Source: Mycolicibacterium komanii (GTDB lineage: Bacteria > Actinomycetota > Actinomycetes > Mycobacteriales > Mycobacteriaceae). From it: a DNA stretch of 64,000 bases. Shown one piece after another: positions 7,007 through 15,002 of the stretch (positions are counted from its first letter, which is position 1; every line of letters starts with the position of its first letter). The translations under genes were made by a program, and so were the position numbers. The DNA is taken from contig NZ_CVTA01000012.1 in assembly GCF_001050035.1 (NCBI RefSeq), forward strand, positions 43,098 to 107,097. The letters run 5' to 3'. The notes under the pieces were generated by a model, which ran no database searches, had not been told where the DNA came from, and saw only the letters and a list, made by a program, of their open reading frames with translations.

Positions 7007-7840
7007 ATGAACATCTTCGTCGGCGGCGGTTCGGACGCCGTTCCAGCATGGCTACAGATCGCGGAGGCAGTCGGCCAGGCGCTGGGCGCACTTGGCGTTC
7101 TCATTGCGCTCATCGCATTCGGTTACCAGTGGTACCAAGGTCGAGACGACCGTGACCAGCGGGCCAAGGACGCGCAGATCGACAGAGAGCGACACGAAGC
7201 GCAGCTTGCGGCATTCCGCCAGGCCGAAGACGACCGGCTCGCCGCTCAGGCTCGCCGCGTGGTTCCCCAGATATTTTCAGGAAACGTGTTCAAACCAACG
7301 CTGTGGAACGTGCGGGTCGATAACTGGAGCCCCGACGCGATATCGATCATCAAGATCGACATCGTCATCGTTGATACCAATGGCAACGACGTCTCGCACG
7401 GGTATCGACTAGCTAACCGGCAGACACTCGGCGAAACGATGATCGCGACGATCATGCCGGAGTTCAACGCGGCAATCGATGCGCTAACCGCCCGGTATAT
7501 GGAGTTCATCGAACAGATGCGAAACGGTGCTCTGTCGCTCATTCAAGACTCGGACGAGATGAGAGCAATCAACGCATCTTTTGAGCAAGCCAGCGCCCAA
7601 CTGGGTGAGCAGATCAACAGCGGGATGATGCAGGCCCAGGTAAATCATGCTGTTCAAACGCAGTTGACAGATGAGTGGCCATCACAGCTCGGTCCGTCAC
7701 GCTTCGCAGCGATAGCGATCGACACCACCAGGGCCGATTACCGAGTCCACTTGAGGATCGTCTTTGAAGATGCATCAGGCTATCGGTGGGTTAGAACCGA
7801 TACAGAAGGTCCTAAACGCATTCACGAACCGACGCAGTAG
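7007..7840 (+). CDS. membrane-anchored hypothetical protein with coiled coil
   Basis: A 277-residue protein. Residues 21-42 (AVGQALGALGVLIALIAFGY) form one membrane segment. Residues 44-85 are a strongly charged helix (GRDDRDQRAKDAQIDRERHE) likely to be a coiled coil. A globular domain follows, with a beta-rich start (WNVRVDNWSPDAISIIKIDI) and a helical middle. The layout, an N-terminal anchor plus a charged linker and a cytoplasmic domain, is typical of uncharacterised actinobacterial proteins. No catalytic motif seen. It stands alone on the plus strand; 7841-8121 downstream shows no gene. Confidence 0.65.
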   Translation: MNIFVGGGSDAVPAWLQIAEAVGQALGALGVLIALIAFGYQWYQGRDDRDQRAKDAQIDRERHEAQLAAFRQAEDDRLAAQARRVVPQIFSGNVFKPTLWNVRVDNWSPDAISIIKIDIVIVDTNGNDVSHGYRLANRQTLGETMIATIMPEFNAAIDALTARYMEFIEQMRNGALSLIQDSDEMRAINASFEQASAQLGEQINSGMMQAQVNHAVQTQLTDEWPSQLGPSRFAAIAIDTTRADYRVHLRIVFEDASGYRWVRTDTEGPKRIHEPTQ

Positions 7841-8121
7841 CGCGATCCCGATCAACTTCAAGCGCAATCAAATTCCGTTGCGAGACACCGCTTTACCGGC
7901 CATATGACAGACGCGCGACACGCCGCGCCAGCCTTGACCACAGGTAGGCACGAGGCTACTTTGGCGCTATCTGCCGGTGAAGTCGAACGGGTCCGCATCA
8001 GAAGCGGGTTATCACCGCACGCCGACGAGTGTGCACGAACTAGGAAGGTACCGCTTCTGTCATGTCTCGGCTCATACCTCCGTCCGCACCGGTCGGCACG
8101 CCACCGGCACCGCGCAAGCGT

Positions 8122-8484
8122 TTAAACGGTTCCGTCGAAGCCGTTCGGGCAGAGATTCCTCTGTGCGATGGCCTGTATTTCGTTGAAGTCCCGATATGCG
8201 ATCACGCGTTGCAGCGCTTCCATGTGCCCCGGAGAGAGACTCCCGAACCAGGTGTACTGGCACAGAAGCATTCCCGCGCCAAGCATGCTGTAGTCCCGGC
8301 CGCTCCGAGGTGTAACGCCAGCGGATCGCATCTCTTCGAAAAATTGCTGCTGCGTCGACGACGGCATCGGCTCAGGTCCGGGGTCGCAACAGGCCAGCAC
8401 AGACGGTGCCGCAGTAGTCGCCACAGTCATGAGGCCTATCGCGGTAAACGCTGGCAGAATCCCGCGGAATCTAATCCCTGTCAC
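8122..8484 (-). CDS. secreted DUF732 protein
   Basis: A 120-residue protein from a GTG at 8484, with an N-terminal signal peptide (hydrophobic residues about 9-28, cleavage near SVLA-CC). The mature part follows the DUF732 pattern: a helix ending in a Gly-Val/Ile turn (EEMRSAGVTP), a central cysteine (LLCQYTW), and a terminal helix ending LCP. The two conserved cysteines probably form a disulfide. DUF732 proteins are abundant exported mycobacterial proteins without assigned function. The start lies 4 nt after the stop of the upstream zinc-ribbon gene, so the two are co-transcribed. Confidence 0.8.
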   Translation of the reverse strand: MTGIRFRGILPAFTAIGLMTVATTAAPSVLACCDPGPEPMPSSTQQQFFEEMRSAGVTPRSGRDYSMLGAGMLLCQYTWFGSLSPGHMEALQRVIAYRDFNEIQAIAQRNLCPNGFDGTV

Positions 8485-8488
8485 CTTC

Positions 8489-8917
8489 TTACGTAGTCGT
8501 CTTCGGGCGAAGCTTCATGCGAGCTCCACACTTTCGGCAGGGAACGACTCCGGGATTGCCCGGTACATTCTGTACCTCGCCGCAATCGAAACAACGCACC
8601 TTCCGCGGCTCCAGCGCCTTCGGCGGCGCAACGTAACCGGGAGTCGAGTTGGCAATTTTGCACTGCCAGCATTCGAACTGTGCCTGGTTAGCCGGCACAT
8701 TTTGAACGGCATTGCATCGATAACAGCGGGTCGCCACCATCCCGGCTGGAACGCCCTGCATAGGTCCCCGTTGGGATAAGCAGGCGGCGATGATCAGGCC
8801 AAGGATTCCGAGCAAACCGCCAAGAAGCAGCCCCTCAAACACCCCGCGGCCCTTGGCGTTCGTGATCGCGGCTCCAACACCGGCGCAGGCCAACCACACG
8901 AGAATAATCAGTTCCAC
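8489..8917 (-). CDS. membrane protein with two zinc ribbons
   Basis: A 142-residue protein. Residues 1-18 and 29-47 are membrane segments with glycine-rich packing (GLLLGGLLGILGLIIAA). The soluble tail holds two four-cysteine ribbons: C65/C68 with C83/C86, and C109/C112 with C127/C130. Both share a VQNVP sequence, so the tail looks like a duplicated module. GTG start at 8917. Such proteins are usually annotated as hypothetical; roles in membrane quality control or phage resistance have been suggested for related architectures, but nothing here decides. First gene of a pair with the DUF732 gene. Confidence 0.7.
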   Translation of the reverse strand: MELIILVWLACAGVGAAITNAKGRGVFEGLLLGGLLGILGLIIAACLSQRGPMQGVPAGMVATRCYRCNAVQNVPANQAQFECWQCKIANSTPGYVAPPKALEPRKVRCFDCGEVQNVPGNPGVVPCRKCGARMKLRPKTTT

Positions 8918-9507
8918 GCTTATTACCCCCTAGCGCCGGATCACGACGCGGCATCCGCGCGGGCCTGCTCCCACCAACATCGACAAGCTGGTGCGCCCCC
9001 TGCGCACTCTTAGCCACGCTACGAGCCTGCAGTCGCGAAGGAATCAGGTGTTTCCCTATCTTTGTCACATCTCCGTCGCGCCCTACGCGAGGAAGCTGTC
9101 ACTCGTCTGTGGAACCACAGCCGTCAGCATCAACACCGGCCGCACCAGGGTGAGTCCACAGTTGCCGCCGTCCCGATGACCTCGCCCTTGTTCTCCGGGC
9201 AAAAAACGGCCGACACCGATGAAGCAGCTCCCCAAGCCGGATACTCATCAGGGAACTCGCCGCTTCAGCAGTGGTGGGTGGGTAACTGACCGCCTCAATC
9301 CGCGGCGTCAGGACTTAGCGAACGCGAGATAGGGAAACACCGGATTGCTATTATCCTCCTTTCGCATAGCGTCAACTCGCACGTGGCGTGACGGCGGCTG
9401 GACTGCGTCGCATTTCGGTGCACACCACACGAATCAAGATCCTCGGGGGAGTAAATGCGCATTCAGATTCATCAAAAGCCACTTGAGCTGGCTGACCCGG
9501 CGGCGGA
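8918..9507. other. 590-bp gene-poor stretch containing an inverted-repeat element
   Basis: No frame on either strand looks coding. Most of the stretch is taken up by the inverted-repeat-bounded segment listed at 9047-9341. The flanks must carry the promoters of the divergent genes at 8917 (minus) and 9508 (plus). Confidence 0.5.
9047..9341. mobile_element. 295-bp MITE-like element with 15-bp terminal inverted repeats
   Basis: The left end GGTGTTTCCCTATCT (9047-9061) is repeated perfectly in inverse at 9327-9341 (AGATAGGGAAACACC). The 265 bp between contain no credible reading frame. A perfect 15-bp pair around a short non-coding core fits a miniature inverted-repeat element mobilised by another element's transposase. 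No clear target-site duplication flanks it (AATCA on the left, GGATT on the right). Alternatively the repeats are two copies of a regulator's operator in divergent orientation. Confidence 0.45.
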
Positions 9508-9951
9508 ATGGTAGTGGTCGTGCGCGGCTTGATGGTCGGTGCAGGGGCAGTCGGGCTAGCTCTATCGACGACTTGTGCCGCGCTCGGCGGCGCCGCACTT
9601 GCAAATGCGGCTCCCGCTGCTTGCCACGCGGATAATCCGCAGTGCCAGATCGTTCCCGGTATGCAGGATGGCGTAGAAACACAGTCCTGCAATAACTGGA
9701 CTCGCTATACATTCGGATTCGACCCGAACGGCTTGTTCTTGGCTTGTGTGTCGTTCGACGGAGGGAAGAGTGGCAAATGGTCCAGGTCCGCGACACTAGC
9801 CGGGGTCCGAACCATCGGTTCGCGCTGTTGTACTCCTGAGGTCTCATACTGCCCCACGGGATATGGCTCGCTTGCGCAAGCACCAGACGGTCGACCGCTT
9901 CTTTGTTCCGATGGTTCGTGGGTAGCGCCCCCGGGCGGCAATCTTGGATAG
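9508..9951 (+). CDS. secreted cysteine-rich hypothetical protein
   Basis: A 147-residue protein with a long hydrophobic N-terminus (residues 4-30) ending in a signal-peptidase site near ALANAAPA. The mature region has about eight cysteines (CHADNPQC, QSCNNW, LACVSF, RCCTPEVSYC, LLCSDG) and ends PDGRPLLCSDGSWVAPP. That ending is a recurrent C-terminal pattern of small exported mycobacterial proteins. Disulfides are likely. Function unknown. It precedes the DUF732 gene at 10016 by 64 bp and may be co-transcribed with it. Confidence 0.65.
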   Translation: MVVVVRGLMVGAGAVGLALSTTCAALGGAALANAAPAACHADNPQCQIVPGMQDGVETQSCNNWTRYTFGFDPNGLFLACVSFDGGKSGKWSRSATLAGVRTIGSRCCTPEVSYCPTGYGSLAQAPDGRPLLCSDGSWVAPPGGNLG

Positions 9952-10015
9952 CAAGCACCTAGCGGCTCCAATGGGGTTGGCCCGCAACAACACTTCACGA
10001 TCGGAACGCAATCCA

Positions 10016-10381
10016 ATGACAACCTTCAGGCTCGCCGCCATCTTGCTCGGGAGTCTTGCTGCGGCGGGGGCGCTCGTAGCGGGCCCCGCAGCCCCCGCTT
10101 CGGCCACCGACGCGGATACGCGGTTTCTCGATGGTCTCTCGTACCTGAGCAGTACAGGTTTTGACGTCAGCGACTACGACCGAGGCGAACTGATCGCAAC
10201 CGGTCATATGGTCTGTGACATGTTCGTTCAGGGCAAAGACTCTCCTACCGTCAGTGGCGCCGTAGTGGGAGCCCTGAACATGTGGGGCGTTCGGAATCCG
10301 AGCTACAACGCGACCTGGCTCGTCAAAAGTGCGACTGCCGTCTATTGCCCGGCCTACAGCGCCAAGACCGGGCGTATATAG
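10016..10381 (+). CDS. secreted DUF732 protein
   Basis: A 121-residue protein from the ATG at 10016; an upstream in-frame TTG at 9944 would make an unlikely extension before the signal peptide. The signal peptide is MTTFRLAAILLGSLAAAGAL with an Ala-x-Ala site near ASATDA. The mature domain shows DUF732 features: FLDGLSYLSSTGFDV, a central cysteine in HMVCDMF, and a final helix ending in AVYCPAYS. It is a paralogue, quite diverged, of the DUF732 gene at 8122. Likely extracytoplasmic; no catalytic residues. Confidence 0.75.
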   Translation: MTTFRLAAILLGSLAAAGALVAGPAAPASATDADTRFLDGLSYLSSTGFDVSDYDRGELIATGHMVCDMFVQGKDSPTVSGAVVGALNMWGVRNPSYNATWLVKSATAVYCPAYSAKTGRI

Positions 10382-10462
10382 CCCGTCCCATTCGTTGGCG
10401 AACGCCCACATGCCAGCGTGAGCGTCCATTTCACCGAATACACACGAAAGCAGGCATAAGAA

Positions 10463-10816
10463 ATGGGATCCCCCAGCGGGCCCACAAACTCACCGCGCCG
10501 AGGCGAGCCATCAAGACGCGAACTAGTCGAGGGCATGGGCGACAGTCTGGTGACAATCGGTCGGTGGCTATCCCTACTTGCAGCCATCGCGCTGGGTGTG
10601 TTCCTCGGTTTGCTCCTGTACGTCGAATTCCTCAAGTCCGAAATACGTGATGCGTTTTCGGACGCTTTCAACTCGACACCGACCTACTCGACATCGACGC
10701 CGACACCGGATTATTACCCGACCCTTACGACGGCCTATCCAACGCCGCCGACGACGACGGCGGGATATCAACCCAGAACGTCGTATCCAACCTCCTGGCC
10801 GACGTCGACCCCTTGA
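10463..10816 (+). CDS. single-pass membrane protein with Thr/Pro-rich tail
   Basis: A 117-residue protein with a basic N-terminus, a membrane helix at about residues 34-54 (WLSLLAAIALGVFLGLLLYV) and an outer tail rich in Thr, Pro, Ser and Tyr (from about residue 70, repeating TSTPTPDYYPT-like units). Tails of this kind are often mannosylated in mycobacteria; this is inference. An AGCAGG sequence lies 10 nt before the ATG. It is the last gene of the accessory region before the typical core genes. Confidence 0.55.
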   Translation: MGSPSGPTNSPRRGEPSRRELVEGMGDSLVTIGRWLSLLAAIALGVFLGLLLYVEFLKSEIRDAFSDAFNSTPTYSTSTPTPDYYPTLTTAYPTPPTTTAGYQPRTSYPTSWPTSTP

Positions 10817-10888
10817 AGCGAGGATCTGTCTCGTGCGCCATCGCCGGCGCGTTCGACGGAACGAGCCTGCCCGCGAGCAATCTACGGC

Positions 10889-12931
10889 TCAGCCGTCGTC
10901 GCCGCCTCCGCCCAGCTTGCCGAGGCCGCCGACCGCTCCCTTCACAGCGTCGGTGACCCCTTTGACCGTCCCGCTCACCGCGTCGGTGACCTTCTTCGGC
11001 GCGTCCTGAACGGTCGAGCGCAGCCCGCCCGTGGTGTTCTGGACCGTCGAACGCAGCCCGCCCGTCGTGTTCTGGACCGTCGACTGCAACCCGCCCGGCG
11101 TGTCTCCGCCCGAGGTGCGGCCGTTGCCGACCGTCGAGGGACCGCCCGGGTTGCCCGTGCCGGTGATGACATTCAGCCGTGGACGATTTCGCGGGCCCGG
11201 GTCTGCGGGAGGAACGTTCAGGTTCTGCGCCACATCCGCCACGGCCGCCTGCGTGTTCGACACGACCGGCGCCGTGGAGGCGAGCAGACTATTGGTCGGA
11301 AGCGCGGGGGCGGCCGGCGGTGCGCTCGGTGTGGCGGGCGGCAACGGCTTGCTCAACTCGCCGACCGGTTGTGCGGCTTGCGTGAGAAGCTCATTCAACG
11401 CGACTATCTGCTGCGCTATCTCTTTGGCTCCCGGGCCGAACACTCCGTTGAGTGCCTTCTGAATTTCGGGATTCAGAGGACCGAGGGTGCTGCTGAGCGG
11501 GGCGCGCAGAGCGGTGGACACCGGTGCGCGGTTGTTGTCGACTCCGAGATTCGTCAAGACTTCGCTGACCGGACCGTCCAGCGACTGCCCTCCCGGCGCC
11601 GTGCCCACCTGAGTGGCCGGCACTGTGGGGACGCCGAAGAGCGACGGGCCGGTGAGCCCTGCTCCGGATGTGCCGGCGTTGACCGAGCCGAGCGAGTACA
11701 TCACCGGAACGATGCCCAGCGATGTCACCAAGAGCCCGATGGCGCCTCCGCCGTCGTAGGCGACCCCGTCCGTTCCGACATAGGTCGACGAGGGCGTGGC
11801 CTGTCGGGTGTAGGAGGCCAGGATGGGTGGGCTGACGATCGCCCCGGCGGGAGTGATGACCACCGGCATGGTGACGACTCCGAACGACGAGATGCCGAAT
11901 GGCAACTGCGCGCCTTCGGCAGCGATCGGCGCGGCGACCACCGTCTCGGAGCCCAGGTTTGGCAGGGGCGCCGGCAGCGGCACCTTCGACAACGCGTCGA
12001 CCGGCCCGACGACCACGATCGGCGCGGCGGCCAGCACCGCGAGGGATCCTCCCAGCGCGCGATACGACCCCGATCCGGCCGGGATCCACCCGGTCACCGT
12101 CGGCGTCGAGACGATCTCGTCGAGCGGCGACAGAGTGTCACTGACGAGCTTCTGCACCTCGGGCGGCGCATCGGCAAGCGATACCCCCGCGACCGTGATG
12201 CGGTCACGGATCCGGTTGACCAGGCCGTTAGCGGTGTGGCTGGGGAGCTGGATGAACGTGCTACCGATACTGGTCTTTCCGTCGGCGGCGAAGAGCGGCC
12301 AGTTGAACGTCGTGACGAACTCGGTCTGCGTCGCCGTCAGCCCGATCACGTCGAGCACATCCTCGACCGTCGGGATGCCCGTGATTCGACTTCCCACCCC
12401 GGGCGTCTGGTTCAGCGCATTGAGCGCGTCGACGACGCTCTTGATGCTCGCGAGCGGGATCAGCACCGTATCGGCGGCGGCATCCACCTCGCTGCCCGCT
12501 CCCGGGCTCAGGGTCTCAGCGGTGGCGGCGGCGGTCGCGACCGTCGCATCCCCGGAGATCCCCGGGATCAGATCCAGCTGCGAGGCGGAGGACGACGCGG
12601 CGAGGAGGCCTCGGGTGGTGGTCAGGTCTTTCTGCGTGGTCTTCGCGGTGAAGGTCGGCAGCCAACCGCCCGACCAGCCGGCGATCGGGTTCCAGAACGC
12701 CGCGGCGGCACCACCGAACGCGCCCGCGAAGACAAGCGCGCTGTCCATGGCTTGCGCCCCGCCGGTGACGGTCTGCGTGTACGGACCCGTGCTCGCGGCG
12801 AGCGCGACGTCCGCGCTCACAGGGGGCTTGGGGGCCGCGACGGCAGCGGTCAGGGCCGTCGCCGCTACGGTGGCGGCGCCGACAACGGCGAATCTCGAGC
12901 GTCGACCCATGTTCCGGTGGTTACCAGTCAT
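10889..12931 (-). CDS. large secreted Ala/Gly/Pro/Thr-rich mycobacterial protein
   Basis: A 680-residue protein from the ATG at 12931, chosen because GGAAGGAAC lies about 10 nt upstream; a GTG at 12949 would destroy that spacing. A signal peptide ([23 protein letters not shown]) is followed by a long region of alternating hydrophobic and Gly/Pro-rich segments without enzyme motifs. Residues about 540-600 are Pro/Ala-rich. The C-terminal 90 residues hold three near-identical 11-residue units (TTGGLRSTVQN type) and then a VTDAV repeat helix with a Gly-rich end. It is probably an exported or cell-envelope protein in the style of PE/PPE-like products, though without a PE or PPE motif. It is divergently transcribed from the amine oxidase gene. 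Confidence 0.65.
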   Translation of the reverse strand: MTGNHRNMGRRSRFAVVGAATVAATALTAAVAAPKPPVSADVALAASTGPYTQTVTGGAQAMDSALVFAGAFGGAAAAFWNPIAGWSGGWLPTFTAKTTQKDLTTTRGLLAASSSASQLDLIPGISGDATVATAAATAETLSPGAGSEVDAAADTVLIPLASIKSVVDALNALNQTPGVGSRITGIPTVEDVLDVIGLTATQTEFVTTFNWPLFAADGKTSIGSTFIQLPSHTANGLVNRIRDRITVAGVSLADAPPEVQKLVSDTLSPLDEIVSTPTVTGWIPAGSGSYRALGGSLAVLAAAPIVVVGPVDALSKVPLPAPLPNLGSETVVAAPIAAEGAQLPFGISSFGVVTMPVVITPAGAIVSPPILASYTRQATPSSTYVGTDGVAYDGGGAIGLLVTSLGIVPVMYSLGSVNAGTSGAGLTGPSLFGVPTVPATQVGTAPGGQSLDGPVSEVLTNLGVDNNRAPVSTALRAPLSSTLGPLNPEIQKALNGVFGPGAKEIAQQIVALNELLTQAAQPVGELSKPLPPATPSAPPAAPALPTNSLLASTAPVVSNTQAAVADVAQNLNVPPADPGPRNRPRLNVITGTGNPGGPSTVGNGRTSGGDTPGGLQSTVQNTTGGLRSTVQNTTGGLRSTVQDAPKKVTDAVSGTVKGVTDAVKGAVGGLGKLGGGGDDG
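11011..11100. repeat. 33-bp tandem repeat, about 2.7 copies, in frame
   Basis: Units begin at 11011, 11044 and 11077 and differ at a few positions. Each encodes an 11-residue GGLRSTVQNTT-like unit near the C-terminus of the secreted protein. Being a multiple of three, copy-number change would keep the frame. Confidence 0.8.
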
Positions 12932-13118
12932 CCGACCAGTTCCTTCCACTTAAGTCGCGGAACAGCCCTATTGTCAAGATCGTTAATTCATCGGCGGTAC
13001 CCGCTTCTTCGCGGTTCCAAACCTCGTCTCCGAAATCTGTTCCGCCCGGCCACACCTCGCTGCGTCGAGGTGTGCGATTCCGCGTCCACACGACAGTCAC
13101 ACGGATATCGTCCGGCTC

Positions 13119-14438
13119 ATGATCATCGGCCGACGCGAGTTCCTCGCCGGCACAGGGTTGATCACCGCCGCGACCCTGCTCTCCGCCTGCGGTGACGACC
13201 ACCATGCCGACGGCGAGCACGTAGTCGTCATCGGCGCCGGGTTCGCCGGGCTCGCCGCCGCCCGGCGACTGGCGGACGCCGGCTTGCGCGTCACCGTCCT
13301 CGAGGCGCGCGAACGCATCGGCGGCCGCACGCGGACCGACTCCTCGCTCGGCGCGCCGATCGACATCGGCGCTTCGTGGATCCATGGCACACAAGGGAAT
13401 CCGATCACCGCATTGGCCGACGACGTCGGCGCCAAGACCGTCGAGACGGACTTCGACGATTTCGCGTTGTTCGAAGATCACGAGGAAGTCGATCCGGATG
13501 CCGCGGCAGGCCTCCTGAACGAATGGGGCCGAATCGATATCGGTCTCGACGGGCTCAGCGCGGATGCCGACGACAGAGCCTCGGTGGCCGACGGCTTGAC
13601 CGAGGTCGCCGACATGAACGATCCGTTGACCTCGTGGTTGGTGGCCTCCCAGATCACGGGCGAATACGCCGCCGATCCAAACAAATTGTCGCTGAGATGG
13701 TTCGGCAGCGAAGGCGAGATGGACGGCCCCGACGTACTACTGCCCGGGGGCTATACGCAACTGTCGCAACACCTCGCCCGCGGCCTCGAGATCCGGCAGA
13801 ACACCACGGTGCAACGGATCACCTACGACGACAATCGAGTGCAGATCGAGACCTCCGCCGGGCCGGTGACCGCGGACCGTGTGGTCGTGACCGTACCGCT
13901 CGGCGTCCTCAAGGCCGACGCGATCGCATTCGATCCTCCTCTGCCGCAACCGAAGCGCGACGCCATCGCGCGCCTCGGCTTCGGCCTTTTGAACAAGGTC
14001 GTCCTCGCATTCGACCACCCGTTCTGGCCACAGTCACGTTCGATGATCGGACTCGTCGGCGCGGATCAACCCGTCAGCGAACTGGTCAACGGTCTGCTTG
14101 TGTCGGACACGCCGATACTGATCGGGCTGCGTTCGGGTGTTGCCGCGTGGTCACGTGAAGCCCTTTCGGACCGTGATGCGGTCGCTCAGGTCGTCGCGGC
14201 ATTGGGCGCGCCCGAGCCGACGGGAACAATCGTGACCCGTTGGGGCACAGACCCGTACAGCCTCGGTTCCTACAGCTTCATCGCGGTGGGATCGAGCCCC
14301 GACGACATGAGCGTTCTCGGCGAACCCGTCGACGAACGCCTCTTATTCGCGGGTGAAGCGACGAATCCCGAGTTCTTCGGCACCGTCCACGGCGCTTATC
14401 TCAGCGGAATCCGCGAGGCAGAACGGATTCTCGGTTAA
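13119..14438 (+). CDS. flavin amine oxidase, Tat-exported lipoprotein
   Basis: A 439-residue protein. The N-terminus GRREFLAG has the twin-arginine motif, followed by a hydrophobic stretch and lipobox LSAC (C24), so it is probably folded with FAD, exported by Tat and lipid-anchored. Residues 35-47 (VVVIGAGFAGLAA) are the FAD-binding dinucleotide fold. ERIGGRTRT is the GG-doublet motif of monoamine/polyamine oxidases. The C-terminal FAGEATNPEFFGTVHGAYLSGIREA closes the FAD site. By family it oxidises a primary or secondary amine with oxygen, releasing peroxide and ammonia; the natural amine is unknown. Divergent from the secreted protein gene with about 187 bp between. Confidence 0.85.
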   Translation: MIIGRREFLAGTGLITAATLLSACGDDHHADGEHVVVIGAGFAGLAAARRLADAGLRVTVLEARERIGGRTRTDSSLGAPIDIGASWIHGTQGNPITALADDVGAKTVETDFDDFALFEDHEEVDPDAAAGLLNEWGRIDIGLDGLSADADDRASVADGLTEVADMNDPLTSWLVASQITGEYAADPNKLSLRWFGSEGEMDGPDVLLPGGYTQLSQHLARGLEIRQNTTVQRITYDDNRVQIETSAGPVTADRVVVTVPLGVLKADAIAFDPPLPQPKRDAIARLGFGLLNKVVLAFDHPFWPQSRSMIGLVGADQPVSELVNGLLVSDTPILIGLRSGVAAWSREALSDRDAVAQVVAALGAPEPTGTIVTRWGTDPYSLGSYSFIAVGSSPDDMSVLGEPVDERLLFAGEATNPEFFGTVHGAYLSGIREAERILG

Positions 14439-14447
14439 CCGCCCGAT

Positions 14448-14640
14448 TCACGCATCGTTGCGGTGGGTCCGCTGAAGTTCACGCCGCGAGATGACGTCGT
14501 AGGCGAGGCTGAACATCTCGTGCCGGCCGGCCGCCACGCTCTCGAATGTTTCGAGTCCGAGTATCGCCGCGTTGACGAGGATGACGCGTGATCCCGAGAT
14601 CGAATGCCGGATTCGATACGAGACTGCGGCAGCGTTCGAC
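14448..14640 (-). pseudogene. fragment resembling a voltage-gated ion channel transmembrane segment
   Basis: A minus-strand frame ending at 14448 reads RVILVNAAILGLETFESVAA and continues for about 25 residues. The VILxNAxxLGLET pattern is the first membrane helix of bacterial voltage-gated ion channel/ion transporter proteins. No start codon precedes it in this frame. The following voltage sensor and pore are missing, replaced by a short unrelated end. I read it as a remnant of a deleted channel gene. Confidence 0.4.
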
Positions 14641-15002
14641 CATCGGCGGGATATTTTTCGGCGCCGCCCCAGAAGCGATGCCGGATTGGGGCGGGGAGAT
14701 CTGCACCGTAACTACGTAACAAAAGCCGATCATCAACGACAGAAAATGAGCGGATCGCCTGTCCGCAATACGAACCCGATTGCAAAGAAAAGCATTTATG
14801 GGCACGCCCCGCACATTTCACCTGGGCGGTGCGCGTGGACCGATGTTTGCGACCATCCTCACCAGTATGTTTGCTGCGTGTCATGGCCGGCTTCAACTGC
14901 GTTGCGGCGCACGAGGCGGATGGTGCCCCAACGCAAATTCTCGAAAATCATTTTCGCGTTAAAACAACGACGTGAAGAAACACCCACCGCTACTCTGCGC
15001 GG
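14641..15002. other. 360-bp intergenic region, relatively AT-rich
   Basis: No frame shows convincing coding character. The stretch before 15003 is AT-rich for this genome (cgaaaatcattttcgcgttaaaac) and probably holds the promoter of the DUF4436 gene. 'cgaaaatcattttcg' is a short perfect-arm hairpin (CGAAAA/TTTTCG). Confidence 0.5.

Noticed and set aside
11369..13195. A 608-codon plus-strand open frame
   Set aside because: It is the antisense of the secreted repeat protein, Arg/Asp-rich without any domain, a typical shadow in high-GC DNA.
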